Positions 52,858 to 60,228 of a stretch of DNA of 64,000 bases are shown piece by piece. A program made the translations under genes and the position numbers. The stretch is from Contendibacter sp031732755 (GTDB taxonomy: Bacteria; Pseudomonadota; Gammaproteobacteria; Competibacterales; Competibacteraceae). The DNA lies in assembly GCA_031732755.1 (NCBI GenBank), contig JAVMKI010000029.1, positions 1 to 64,000 of the forward strand, written 5' to 3'. Positions within the stretch are counted from its first letter, which is position 1. The number at the start of each line of letters is the position of its first letter. The notes beneath the pieces are model-generated. The model ran no database searches. It was not told where the DNA came from and saw nothing but the letters and a program-made list of their open reading frames with translations.

Positions 52858-53985
52858 GTGAAATACATTGATGCATTCCGCGATGGCGTGGCGGCGCGCG
52901 GGTTGGCGCGGCGGATCACGGAAGAAGTTCGATCCGGCCAGCGTTATCATCTGATGGAATTCTGCGGCGGCCATACTCACGCCATCTATCGCCATGGCAT
53001 ACCGAATCTGCTGCCGGACAGCGTGCGCATGATCCACGGTCCCGGCTGCCCGGTCTGCGTGTTGCCTATCAGCCGCCTGGATATGGCCCTGGACCTTGCC
53101 GCTCGGTCTGGAGTCATCCTGTGCAGTTATGGCGACATGTTGCGGGTGCCGGGTTCGGGCGGATACAGCCTGCTCAAGGCCAAGGCGGCGGGCGCTGATA
53201 TCCGCATGATCTACTCCGCCGCCGACGCCCTGACGTTGGCGCAACGGCATCCTGACCACGAAGTCGTATTCTTCGCCATCGGTTTCGAGACGACGACGCC
53301 GCCCACGGCTTTGGTCATCCAGCAGGCGGCAACGCTCGATCTGCCGAATTTCACCGTGTTCTGCAACCACGTATTGACGCCCCCGGCCATCGCCCACCTG
53401 CTGGCCGCGCCCGAGGCGCGCGAACTGGAAGCCGTGCCGATTGACGGTTTTCTGGGACCAGCCCACGTCAGCGTGGTGATCGGCAGCCGGCCCTATGAGC
53501 GTTTTGCCCACGATAATCGGCGACCGGTAGTGATCGCCGGATTCGAACCGCTGGACGTGATGCAATCCATCCTGATGCTGGTTCGTCAACTCAACGAAGG
53601 GCGCGCCGAGGTGGAGAACCAGTACACCCGCGTCGTGACCCGCGAGGGCAATCGCAAGGCCCAGCAACTCATGGCCGACGTGTTCGAACCGCGCCCGGTG
53701 TTCGAGTGGCGCGGGCTAGGACCCATCCCCCGCAGCGCGTTGCGCATCCGGGAAAGCTACGCCCGGTTCGATGCCGAGCGCCGGTTTCCGATGACGGAGC
53801 GTGCCGCGGCCGAGTCACGCGCTTGCCTGTGCGGCGCCATTTTGCGCGGAATCAAAAAGCCGACCGATTGCAGGCTGTTCGATACCGCCTGCACTCCGGA
53901 AACTCCACTAGGTGCGTGCATGGTATCGTCGGAAGGCGCGTGCGCAGCCTATTACCGCTACGGGCGCTATCAGGAGACCACGTGA
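52858..53985 (+). CDS. hypD: Hydrogenase maturation protein HypD
   Basis: FeS protein that assembles the Fe(CN)2CO unit with HypC and HypE. The 375-residue product (GTG start) shows the conserved CGGHTHAIYRHGI, HGPGCPVCVLP, GFETTTPPTA and the C-terminal cysteine set ACLCGAILRG, FDTACTPE and GACMVSSEGACAAYY. Its stop overlaps the hypE start (GTGA). No hypC precedes it, which is unusual; the CO/CN-carrier chaperone must be encoded elsewhere. Confidence 0.95.
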   Translation: MKYIDAFRDGVAARGLARRITEEVRSGQRYHLMEFCGGHTHAIYRHGIPNLLPDSVRMIHGPGCPVCVLPISRLDMALDLAARSGVILCSYGDMLRVPGSGGYSLLKAKAAGADIRMIYSAADALTLAQRHPDHEVVFFAIGFETTTPPTALVIQQAATLDLPNFTVFCNHVLTPPAIAHLLAAPEARELEAVPIDGFLGPAHVSVVIGSRPYERFAHDNRRPVVIAGFEPLDVMQSILMLVRQLNEGRAEVENQYTRVVTREGNRKAQQLMADVFEPRPVFEWRGLGPIPRSALRIRESYARFDAERRFPMTERAAAESRACLCGAILRGIKKPTDCRLFDTACTPETPLGACMVSSEGACAAYYRYGRYQETT

Positions 53986-55034
53986 ACGCACCGCGTCGCC
54001 ATCCGCTCGCGGGCCGATTGAATTTCGAACACGGCCAAGTTGAATTGAGCCACGGCAGTGGCGGGCGGGCCATGGCGCAATTGATCGAGACGCTGTTCAC
54101 GGCGGTGTTTCACAATCCCTGGCTCGACCAGCGCAACGACCAGGCCTGTCTGGACCTGCCGCCCGGCCGTATCGCCATGACGACCGACAGCTACGTGGTG
54201 TCGCCGCTGTTTTTCCCCGGCGGCGACATCGGTTCGCTGGCGGTGCACGGCACAGTGAACGACCTGGCGATGGCTGGTGCCCGGCCACTGCATCTTTCCG
54301 CTGGCTTTATTCTGGAAGCCGGTTTTCCGCTGGCTGACCTCAAGCGCATCGTGGAATCCATGGCGCAAGCGGCGCGAGCGGCGGGCGTGAGCATCGTTAC
54401 TGGCGACACCAAGGTGGTGGAGCGCGGCAAGGGTGATGGCGTGTTCATTAACACCACCGGCATCGGCGTGATTCCTGAAGGCATTCAGCTTTCCGGTGAT
54501 CAAGCGCGTCCTGGCGATTGCATCCTGCTTAGCGGAACCCTCGGCGACCATGGGATGGCGGTGATGTCGCAACGCGTCGGCCTGGAATTCGAAACGACGC
54601 TTAAATCCGATAGCGCCGCCCTGCATGAACTGGTGGCGGCGATGATCGCGGTGGCGCCAGGACTGCGTTGCCTGCGCGATCCCACTCGTGGTGGTTTGGC
54701 GGCCACGTTGAACGAACTTGCCATGCAGTCCGGCGTAGGAATGCACATCCGGGAAGCAGCCATTCCGGTCCGACCAGAAGTGGCGGCGGCCTGCGAACTG
54801 TTGGGCCTGGACCCACTCTACGTCGCCAACGAAGGCAAGCTGGTGGCGATTTATCCGCCCGAGGATGCCGAACGGGCGTTGGCCGCGATGCGCGTTCATC
54901 CCTTGGGCGCGGCGGCGGCGATCATCGGGACAGTGCGGAAGGACTCACATCGCTTCGTCACCATGGAAACTGTATTCGGTGGTAACCGTCTGGTGGATTG
55001 GCTGAGCGGCGAGCAGTTGCCGCGTATTTGTTGA
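53982..55034 (+). CDS. hypE: Hydrogenase maturation protein HypE
   Basis: Dehydrates a thiocarboxamide to make the cyanide ligands of the active site. The 350-residue product has ELSHGSGGRAMAQLIETLF, a PurM-like ATP site (TTDSYVVSPLFFPGGDIG) and DPTRGGLAATLNELA, and ends with the essential PRIC, whose cysteine receives the carbamoyl group from HypF. The GTG overlaps the hypD stop; a longer frame from 53706 shadows hypD. hypF is not in the window. Confidence 0.95.
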   Translation: MNAPRRHPLAGRLNFEHGQVELSHGSGGRAMAQLIETLFTAVFHNPWLDQRNDQACLDLPPGRIAMTTDSYVVSPLFFPGGDIGSLAVHGTVNDLAMAGARPLHLSAGFILEAGFPLADLKRIVESMAQAARAAGVSIVTGDTKVVERGKGDGVFINTTGIGVIPEGIQLSGDQARPGDCILLSGTLGDHGMAVMSQRVGLEFETTLKSDSAALHELVAAMIAVAPGLRCLRDPTRGGLAATLNELAMQSGVGMHIREAAIPVRPEVAAACELLGLDPLYVANEGKLVAIYPPEDAERALAAMRVHPLGAAAAIIGTVRKDSHRFVTMETVFGGNRLVDWLSGEQLPRIC

Positions 55035-55121
55035 TCGGGCGGAAGATGCTGGAAAATTGAGTATTTAAATATTTTAAAATCAATTAGTTGTAATTATGTC
55101 GGGCGCTTCCAAAGAGATTTT

Positions 55122-55150
55122 TTGCATTGCAGCATAATTCGCGTTATAAT
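55122..55150 (+). promoter_or_regulatory. Strong sigma-70-type promoter
   Basis: TTGCAT (55122-55127), a 17-bp spacer and a perfect TATAAT (55145-55150). It lies about 80 bp upstream of the small membrane-protein gene at 55229, so the transcript has a long leader that includes GGAGG at 55173-55177. Confidence 0.7.
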
Positions 55151-55228
55151 CCCTACCGTCATATCTAACTTTTGGAGGACGCAGGGGTTCCCTACCGGTT
55201 GGTTGGGGTTCAGTCGCGTAAAGCTCTT

Positions 55229-55432
55229 ATGCAGGAACTTTTCAAGATTGCTGTGTGCGTGATTCTGGTGCTGGCGTTGGCGCCGTTGGCAGGTTTCTGG
55301 ATTGTCGCCCTGGTGGGTGCGGGGTTGATCCTTCTTCCAATCGGTGCTGCTCTTGCGACAACCTGTCCCGAGACGTGGAAACACTTCGAGGATAGTCTGT
55401 TTTCGCGAACCTCTTCCCTGTCCGCGTCTTGA
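55229..55432 (+). CDS. Small membrane protein, unknown (67 residues)
   Basis: From ATG 55229 (MQELFKIAVCVILVLALAPLAG) the product has two closely spaced hydrophobic segments, to about residue 44, then a short soluble tail with TCPETWKHFEDSLF. It has a strong promoter and a strong terminator on either side, making a one-gene unit. No clear ribosome-binding site precedes this ATG; a longer reading from a TTG at 55172 would include the GGAGG. The start is therefore uncertain. Function unknown. Confidence 0.6.
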   Translation: MQELFKIAVCVILVLALAPLAGFWIVALVGAGLILLPIGAALATTCPETWKHFEDSLFSRTSSLSAS

Positions 55433-55467
55433 ATGATTACAAAAAAATTGTGATATTGAGCGAGTTG

Positions 55468-55492
55468 AAAGCCCGGCGTCGCCGGGCTTTTT
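55468..55492 (+). terminator. Rho-independent terminator
   Basis: AAAGCCCGGC (55468-55477), three-base loop GTC, GCCGGGCTTT (55481-55490), then further T residues. Ends the small membrane-protein unit. Confidence 0.88.
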
Positions 55493-55544
55493 CGTTGGGG
55501 GATATATGAAGCTTGGTCCTTCGGTGTTTTGATGGAATGGCCTT

Positions 55545-56237
55545 ATGGAACCGGTTGCTAACCTGATGGCGGCTTTCCTCATCGGCCTGAGTGGCGGCGC
55601 ACACTGTTTCGGAATGTGCGGCGGCATCGTCGGGGCGCTGACGCTGGGATTGCCGATGACGCCTGGTCAACCGTTCCTGGGCCGCTGGCCGTTTCTGCTG
55701 GCTTACAACCTGGGCCGGCTCTCCAGCTACGCAGTGGCAGGAATGCTGGTCGGTGGAGTAGGAGCCTGGGCAACGCATCTAGTGGCCGTGCATCAGGCTC
55801 AGTTGGCGCTGCAGTTCCTCGCCGGGCTGTTCATGATCCTGTTGGGACTGTATTTGGCCGGTTGGTGGATGGGGCTGGCGCGGGTGGAACAAGCCGGGGG
55901 CCGGCTGTGGCGTCGGATCGAACCGCTGGGCCGGCGACTGTTGCCGGTGCGCACGCCCGCCCAGGCGTTAGGGATCGGGCTGGTATGGGGCTGGCTGCCG
56001 TGCGGGCTGGTTTACAGCGTGCTGGTGTGGGCGATGGGCGCGGGCGGGGCACTGAATGGCGGCCTGCTGATGCTGTGCTTTGGTCTGGGCACGCTGCCGG
56101 TGTTGCTGGCGATGGGGGCGTTCGCGGCGACGCTGGCGGGTTTCATGCGCCAGCCATGGGTGCGCCAAGTCGTGGGCGCGCTGGTCATTGGGTTTGGGGT
56201 GTACCAGATTAGCTTGGCGGTACGGATGATGGTTTAG
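55545..56237 (+). CDS. DsbD_2/SafE-type membrane protein (cytochrome assembly-linked)
   Basis: The 230-residue product has about six hydrophobic helices. The two family cysteine motifs are GGAHCFGMCGGIVGAL near the N terminus and WGWLPCGLVYSVL in the fourth helix. Relatives annotated as sulfite exporter TauE/SafE or DsbD_2 often lie beside cytochrome cbb3 oxidase genes and are thought to move reductant or copper across the membrane. No oxidase genes are in the window, so the role here is open. It follows the terminator at 55468 by about 50 bp. Confidence 0.85.
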   Translation: MEPVANLMAAFLIGLSGGAHCFGMCGGIVGALTLGLPMTPGQPFLGRWPFLLAYNLGRLSSYAVAGMLVGGVGAWATHLVAVHQAQLALQFLAGLFMILLGLYLAGWWMGLARVEQAGGRLWRRIEPLGRRLLPVRTPAQALGIGLVWGWLPCGLVYSVLVWAMGAGGALNGGLLMLCFGLGTLPVLLAMGAFAATLAGFMRQPWVRQVVGALVIGFGVYQISLAVRMMV

Positions 56238-56239
56238 GG

Positions 56240-56545
56240 CTAGGGCGTGTGATGCGGCGGGGGCAGCAATGCCCCGGTGGGAAAATGCTCCAGCGCCGCC
56301 GGATGATCCTGAAATGGCGCGTGCCGGTCGGCTTGGCTGGGGTGGCGGGTGTAGCGCGCCTCGGTGAACAGGCTAAGGTCGCTCAGGCCTAGTTCCCGGA
56401 CCAACGCCCAGTTGGTGGCGTGATCGACCGCGCGCGCGCGCCATGCCGCATCGGCCAGCGTCAGCCCGAACAGCAGCAGCAGAACCGCGAGCGCGCGCAG
56501 GGCGACGTTCGATTTGCGAGGGTTGGCCGGAGGATGGAGGCGCAT
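56240..56545 (-). CDS. Small single-pass membrane protein, unknown (101 residues)
   Basis: ATG 56545 (MRLHPPANPRKSNVALRALA) is preceded by AAGGCAAGAGC. A hydrophobic helix (VALRALAVLLLLFGLTLADAAW) is followed by a charged, mostly soluble part (ATNWALVRELGLSDLSLFTEARYTRHPSQADRH). It starts 31 bp after the stop of the kinase-phosphatase gene on the same strand, so it is the last gene of the transporter transcript. I do not recognise the family. Confidence 0.65.
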   Translation of the reverse strand: MRLHPPANPRKSNVALRALAVLLLLFGLTLADAAWRARAVDHATNWALVRELGLSDLSLFTEARYTRHPSQADRHAPFQDHPAALEHFPTGALLPPPHHTP

Positions 56546-56576
56546 GCTCTTGCCTTGCGAGAAGGGCGGCGAATGC

Positions 56577-58301
56577 TTAAGCGCGGTGTAGCAGGTACAG
56601 CAGCACCAGATTGGCGAACAGCGAAAGCAGCGCCGCGCCGCGCCAAAAGCCGACCGGATTGCGCTCCAGCAACGGCCGGTTGTGACGTTCGATGAATTCC
56701 AGGTTGGGATGCGACAAGTCGTAGGGCAATTCCGTCTCGACCATATAGCGACGCTTCGGATCGAGGCGCACGGCTTTTTCCAGCGCGCCATCCACCCATA
56801 TCGGCAAGTCCGGCCGCTCACCGCGGGCGGGAACATAGCGTAGCCGGGCCATCGCTTTCGCGTTGATTTCCCGTCCTAGCCGTTCACCATAGGGCAGACG
56901 ACCGGTCAGCAGCTCGTAGGCGATGACGCCGAAAGCGAACAGATCGGCGCTGGTGGTTGCCGGCTCGCCGCGCAAGACTTCCGGGGCGGTGTAATTCTTC
57001 GTGCCGAGCAGGTCGGTTTGTTCGACCGGCGAGGCGATTTCGGCAATGCCGGCGATCTTGGTCGAGCCGAAATCGATGATGCGCACGATGCCGTCGCGGT
57101 CGATCAGGATATTTTCCGGTTTCAGGTCACGGTGCAGCATGTCCAGCCGATGGAAGGCGCGAATGCCACAGGCGATCTGCGCCAGAATCTCGCGCGCCTC
57201 GGTCAACGGTGGTCGGGGATGATCGCTCATCCATTGCCGCAAAGTCTGGCCCTCGACATAGTCGAGGATGTGATAGAGAAAGCGCCGCCGTCGCGCCGGC
57301 TCGATCACTTTCACAACGTGAGGGTCGTCGATGCGTCGACCTACCCATTCCTCGTGCCGGAAGCGTTCCAGATAACCCGGATCGTCCTCGAAGTTGACCG
57401 AGGGTGTTTTCAGCGCCACCTGTTTCCCGGAGGCTATATCGACCGCTAAATAAAGCTGGCTGGTTGGGCTGACGTGGATCTCGCGCAGGATACGGTAACC
57501 GTCCATGACCATTCCCCGCTCCAGCTCGGGCGGAAACGGTAACTCGGTCAGCGCGCGAAACACCGATTCCACGTCCGGCAACGGCAAGGCATCCACCCGC
57601 GCGATTTGACAGGTCAGATTATCCGGGCTGCCAGCGGCGCGGGCGGCGGCGGTCAGGGCGCGGCAAGCGGCATCGAAATTGTCGCCGCTCGCACCGATCA
57701 GGCGCTTGATTTCCAATGGCGGCACGTATTCGTGGACGCCGTCGGTGGTGAACAGAAAAAGATCGCCCGTTTCGACCGCCAGGCTACGGTAGTCGATGTC
57801 CAGATGTGGGTCGATACCCAAGGCCCGATTCAGATAAACCCGTTCCTTACCCACCCAACTGTGATGGTCTTGGGTCAAGGGCTCCAGCGTGGTGTCGCGC
57901 AATCGCCAGATGCGGGTATCGCCGATGTGGAAAATATGCGCGGTCGTCGATTTCAACACCAGGGCGCTGAAGGTGGTGACCATGCCGCGTGATGGATCGT
58001 GCATCGACGCGCCTTGTCCGCACAGCCAACGGTTGAGGGCGCTCAAGACGCGTTCGGCGGAATGCCGAACGGTCCAGGAGTCCGGAGTGGCGAAGTAATC
58101 GTTGAGAAAATTTCTGACGGCGTACTCGGCGGCGAGCCGAGCCGACTCGCTGGAGCTCATCCCATCGGCGATGGCGAACGCCGCGCCCTTCAAGGTCAGC
58201 GCATCACCTTCCGGGATCAGCGCGCCGTGGAAATCCTCGTTGGCGGGTTTGACGCCCCGGTCGGAGAACTGACCAAGGCGGACGCGCAGCGTACGGGTCA
58301 T
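56577..58301 (-). CDS. Fused PP2C phosphatase and serine/threonine kinase, membrane-anchored
   Basis: A 574-residue protein with opposing activities. PP2C domain about 8-240: FSDRGVKPANEDF, FAIADGM (Asp46), IGDTRIWR, TTDGVHEY and GSPDNLTC supply the metal ligands. Kinase domain about 265-530: Lys298 in VALK, HRDLKPEN (390-397), DFG (410-412) and APE (439-441). The glycine loop is replaced by REIHVSPTSQLYLAV, with no GxGxxG. A single membrane helix lies at the C terminus (about 551-572). The gene follows the nitrate transporter on the same strand by 75 bp. Known relatives occur near nasA/narK loci; the substrate is unknown, perhaps the transporter. Confidence 0.9.
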   Translation of the reverse strand: MTRTLRVRLGQFSDRGVKPANEDFHGALIPEGDALTLKGAAFAIADGMSSSESARLAAEYAVRNFLNDYFATPDSWTVRHSAERVLSALNRWLCGQGASMHDPSRGMVTTFSALVLKSTTAHIFHIGDTRIWRLRDTTLEPLTQDHHSWVGKERVYLNRALGIDPHLDIDYRSLAVETGDLFLFTTDGVHEYVPPLEIKRLIGASGDNFDAACRALTAAARAAGSPDNLTCQIARVDALPLPDVESVFRALTELPFPPELERGMVMDGYRILREIHVSPTSQLYLAVDIASGKQVALKTPSVNFEDDPGYLERFRHEEWVGRRIDDPHVVKVIEPARRRRFLYHILDYVEGQTLRQWMSDHPRPPLTEAREILAQIACGIRAFHRLDMLHRDLKPENILIDRDGIVRIIDFGSTKIAGIAEIASPVEQTDLLGTKNYTAPEVLRGEPATTSADLFAFGVIAYELLTGRLPYGERLGREINAKAMARLRYVPARGERPDLPIWVDGALEKAVRLDPKRRYMVETELPYDLSHPNLEFIERHNRPLLERNPVGFWRGAALLSLFANLVLLYLLHRA

Positions 58302-58336
58302 GGTGAAAGAGGATCGGTTCGCATCACATTAATCAT

Positions 58337-58363
58337 ACGCCCTCTCCTGAGCGGAAAGGGCGT
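58337..58363 (-). other. Hairpin between nitrate transporter and kinase-phosphatase genes
   Basis: ACGCCCT (58337-58343) and AGGGCGT (58357-58363) form a 7-bp stem in the 75-bp spacer. On the plus strand it is followed by TTT; on the minus strand, the sense strand here, it lacks a T-tract. It may be an RNA processing or stability element that sets the ratio between the two products. Function inferred. Confidence 0.35.
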
Positions 58364-58376
58364 TTTAGGCAGTCCC

Positions 58377-59843
58377 TCAGGTCACGTCGATCATCTGCAC
58401 GGTGCCGTCCGGCATGATTTCGGCGATCTGGCCTGCGGGTTCGTCGAGCAGTTGAACGATGACCAGCGCCACAACAGCCGTCACGGCGATGACCAGGAAG
58501 AACGTCGCCGGGGTCACGAAGGACAACACGGTCAGGAAAACCACGCTGCCCACGTTGCCGTAGGCGCCGCTCATGCCCGCGATCTGGCCGGTCAGTCGAC
58601 GCTTGATCAGCGGCACGATACCGTACACCGCGCCGCAACCGGCCTGCACGAAGAAGGAGCAGATCACGGTTGCCGTCACCGCCGCCCACAGCGGCCATTG
58701 CCCCATGAAACTCATGGCGAAGTAACCAGCGGCGATGCCGATCATTACCAAGCTCATGGTGCGCTTGCGGCCGATGCGGTCGGAAATCAGACCGCCGGCT
58801 GGGCGGGCGAACAGATTCATGATGGCGAAACTGGAGCCCACCAGACCCGCCTGCACCAGGGTCAGACTGTACAAGTCTTTGAAGTACAGGGGCAACATGG
58901 AAACCACCGCGATTTCGGAACCGAACGAAACCGCGTAGGAAAAGGACAGGATCGCCACCTGTTTGAACTTGTAACGGTGAATGTCCGGCACGACGTGACC
59001 AGCGAGGATTTCCCGGTTCACACTCAGGCATTGCCAGATGTTCCAGGCTAGCAAGGCGGCCAAGGCGATGTAGATCATCGTGGCTGTGTCGTCACCGATC
59101 ATTTTCAACCCGGCTGGAGAGAGCTTCCAAGTCAGGATCGCCAGCGCCGCCATCATTGGGATTTGCATGAAGATATAGAGCGCCAGATCGCTGCGACTGG
59201 TGACTTCCATCGCGCCGAGCTTTTTCGGCCTGAAGTACGTCGAACCCTTCGGGGTGTTGCTGGCCAGCGCATAGAAGACCCCGGAATAGGCCAGCGCGAT
59301 CACGCCGGTCGTGGCCACCGCCCAACGCCAGGCATCCGGGCCACCGAAGGCCAGTGCGACCAGGGGCAGGGAAAGCGCCGCCGCCGCCGAACCGAAATTA
59401 CCCCAACCGCCATAGATGCCTTCGGCCAGTCCCACTTGCTTGGCCGGGAACCATTCCGAGATCAGGCGAATCCCGATCACGAAGCTCGCGCCCACGCAAC
59501 CGAGCAGTAGCCGGGCCATCGCCAGCATCTCGTAAGTCGTGGCGAACGCAAAGAAAAAGCAGAGTGCTCCGCAAACCGCCAGCAGCGCGGCATACATGAT
59601 CCGGGGGCCGAATTTGTCCACCAGCATTCCCACCAAGATACGCACCGGAATGGTCAGCGCCACGTTCAGGGTCAGCAGCGCTTTCACCTGGGCGTCGGTC
59701 AGATGAAAGGTTTCGCGGATGGAGGCCAACAATGGTGCGTGATTGAACCACACGACGAAGCTGATGAAAAACGCGATCCAACTGAGATGCAAAATGCGGA
59801 TATTACCGCTGAATGACAATAGGTTGATTTTTGGGACGCTCAC
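58377..59843 (-). CDS. Nitrate/nitrite transporter (MFS, NarK/NasA type)
   Basis: Major-facilitator nitrate uptake protein of 488 residues. It has twelve-odd hydrophobic helices and the nitrate-porter signatures GWGNFGSAAAALSLP and GAYGNVGSVVFLTVLS, with the first-domain segment PVRILVGMLVDKFGPR. I chose GTG 59843 (AGGAG about 10 bp upstream); the ATG at 59912 would add 23 non-conserved residues and lies in the promoter region. It is divergent from nirB, and a sigma-54-type promoter precedes it. Confidence 0.93.
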   Translation of the reverse strand: MSVPKINLLSFSGNIRILHLSWIAFFISFVVWFNHAPLLASIRETFHLTDAQVKALLTLNVALTIPVRILVGMLVDKFGPRIMYAALLAVCGALCFFFAFATTYEMLAMARLLLGCVGASFVIGIRLISEWFPAKQVGLAEGIYGGWGNFGSAAAALSLPLVALAFGGPDAWRWAVATTGVIALAYSGVFYALASNTPKGSTYFRPKKLGAMEVTSRSDLALYIFMQIPMMAALAILTWKLSPAGLKMIGDDTATMIYIALAALLAWNIWQCLSVNREILAGHVVPDIHRYKFKQVAILSFSYAVSFGSEIAVVSMLPLYFKDLYSLTLVQAGLVGSSFAIMNLFARPAGGLISDRIGRKRTMSLVMIGIAAGYFAMSFMGQWPLWAAVTATVICSFFVQAGCGAVYGIVPLIKRRLTGQIAGMSGAYGNVGSVVFLTVLSFVTPATFFLVIAVTAVVALVIVQLLDEPAGQIAEIMPDGTVQMIDVT

Positions 59844-59895
59844 GATATGCGCACTCCTGACTTTTGTGGTTTGGAGGGGATGCGAAGCGCCATTA

Positions 59896-59911
59896 AGCAA
59901 TATATGGACCA
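59896..59911 (-). promoter_or_regulatory. Sigma-54-type promoter for the transporter gene
   Basis: On the minus strand: TGGTCCATATATTGCT, with the required GG and GC separated by exactly 10 bases, and TTGCT at -12. The -24 half is less consensus (TGGTCC for TGGCAC). It lies about 50 bp upstream of the GTG start at 59843. Confidence 0.5.
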
Positions 59912-59997
59912 TAAAATATAATTATTTGTTTTATTACTATTTAAATTCCTAATACCTTAGGTAATACCTTAGGGTTGTACGGATAATCGCAATGTGA

Positions 59998-60014
59998 CGC
60001 ACCACAATGAGACC
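59998..60014. promoter_or_regulatory. NtrC-like binding site (weak)
   Basis: CGCACC-ACAAT-GAGACC resembles TGCACC-N5-GGTGCA in its left half (five of six) and poorly in the right. Its centre is 32 bp from the second site, about three helical turns. Assignment rests on position and half-site match. Confidence 0.35.
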
Positions 60015-60029
60015 TGATGATAGGTACGA

Positions 60030-60046
60030 TGCCTGCTGGCGGTGCA
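60030..60046. promoter_or_regulatory. NtrC-like binding site
   Basis: TGCCTG-CTGGC-GGTGCA: the right half is a perfect NtrC half-site and the left keeps TGC. It lies about 85 bp upstream of the nirB -24 element and 119 bp from the transporter -24 element, typical enhancer distances in both directions. Confidence 0.45.
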
Positions 60047-60130
60047 ATGCTAGCGGTCAAGCTTGACCCAAGCGAAAAGAATGACTAAAAAAATATTTTT
60101 TATCAGCATGTTAGTGTGGTAATTCACTAA

Positions 60131-60146
60131 TGGCATGACTGGTGCA
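60131..60146 (+). promoter_or_regulatory. Sigma-54 promoter for nirB
   Basis: TGGCATG-ACTG-GTGCA matches the consensus TGGCACG-N4-TTGCA with two mismatches. GG and GC are separated by exactly 10 bases. It lies 83 bp upstream of the nirB ATG. Confidence 0.65.
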
Positions 60147-60228
60147 TAAGCGCAGCTTTGTTAATGGTTTTCGCAAGGCGCCAAGCAAATTCAGCATCGC
60201 GAACCATTTCGCAAAGCGAGGCATATCC

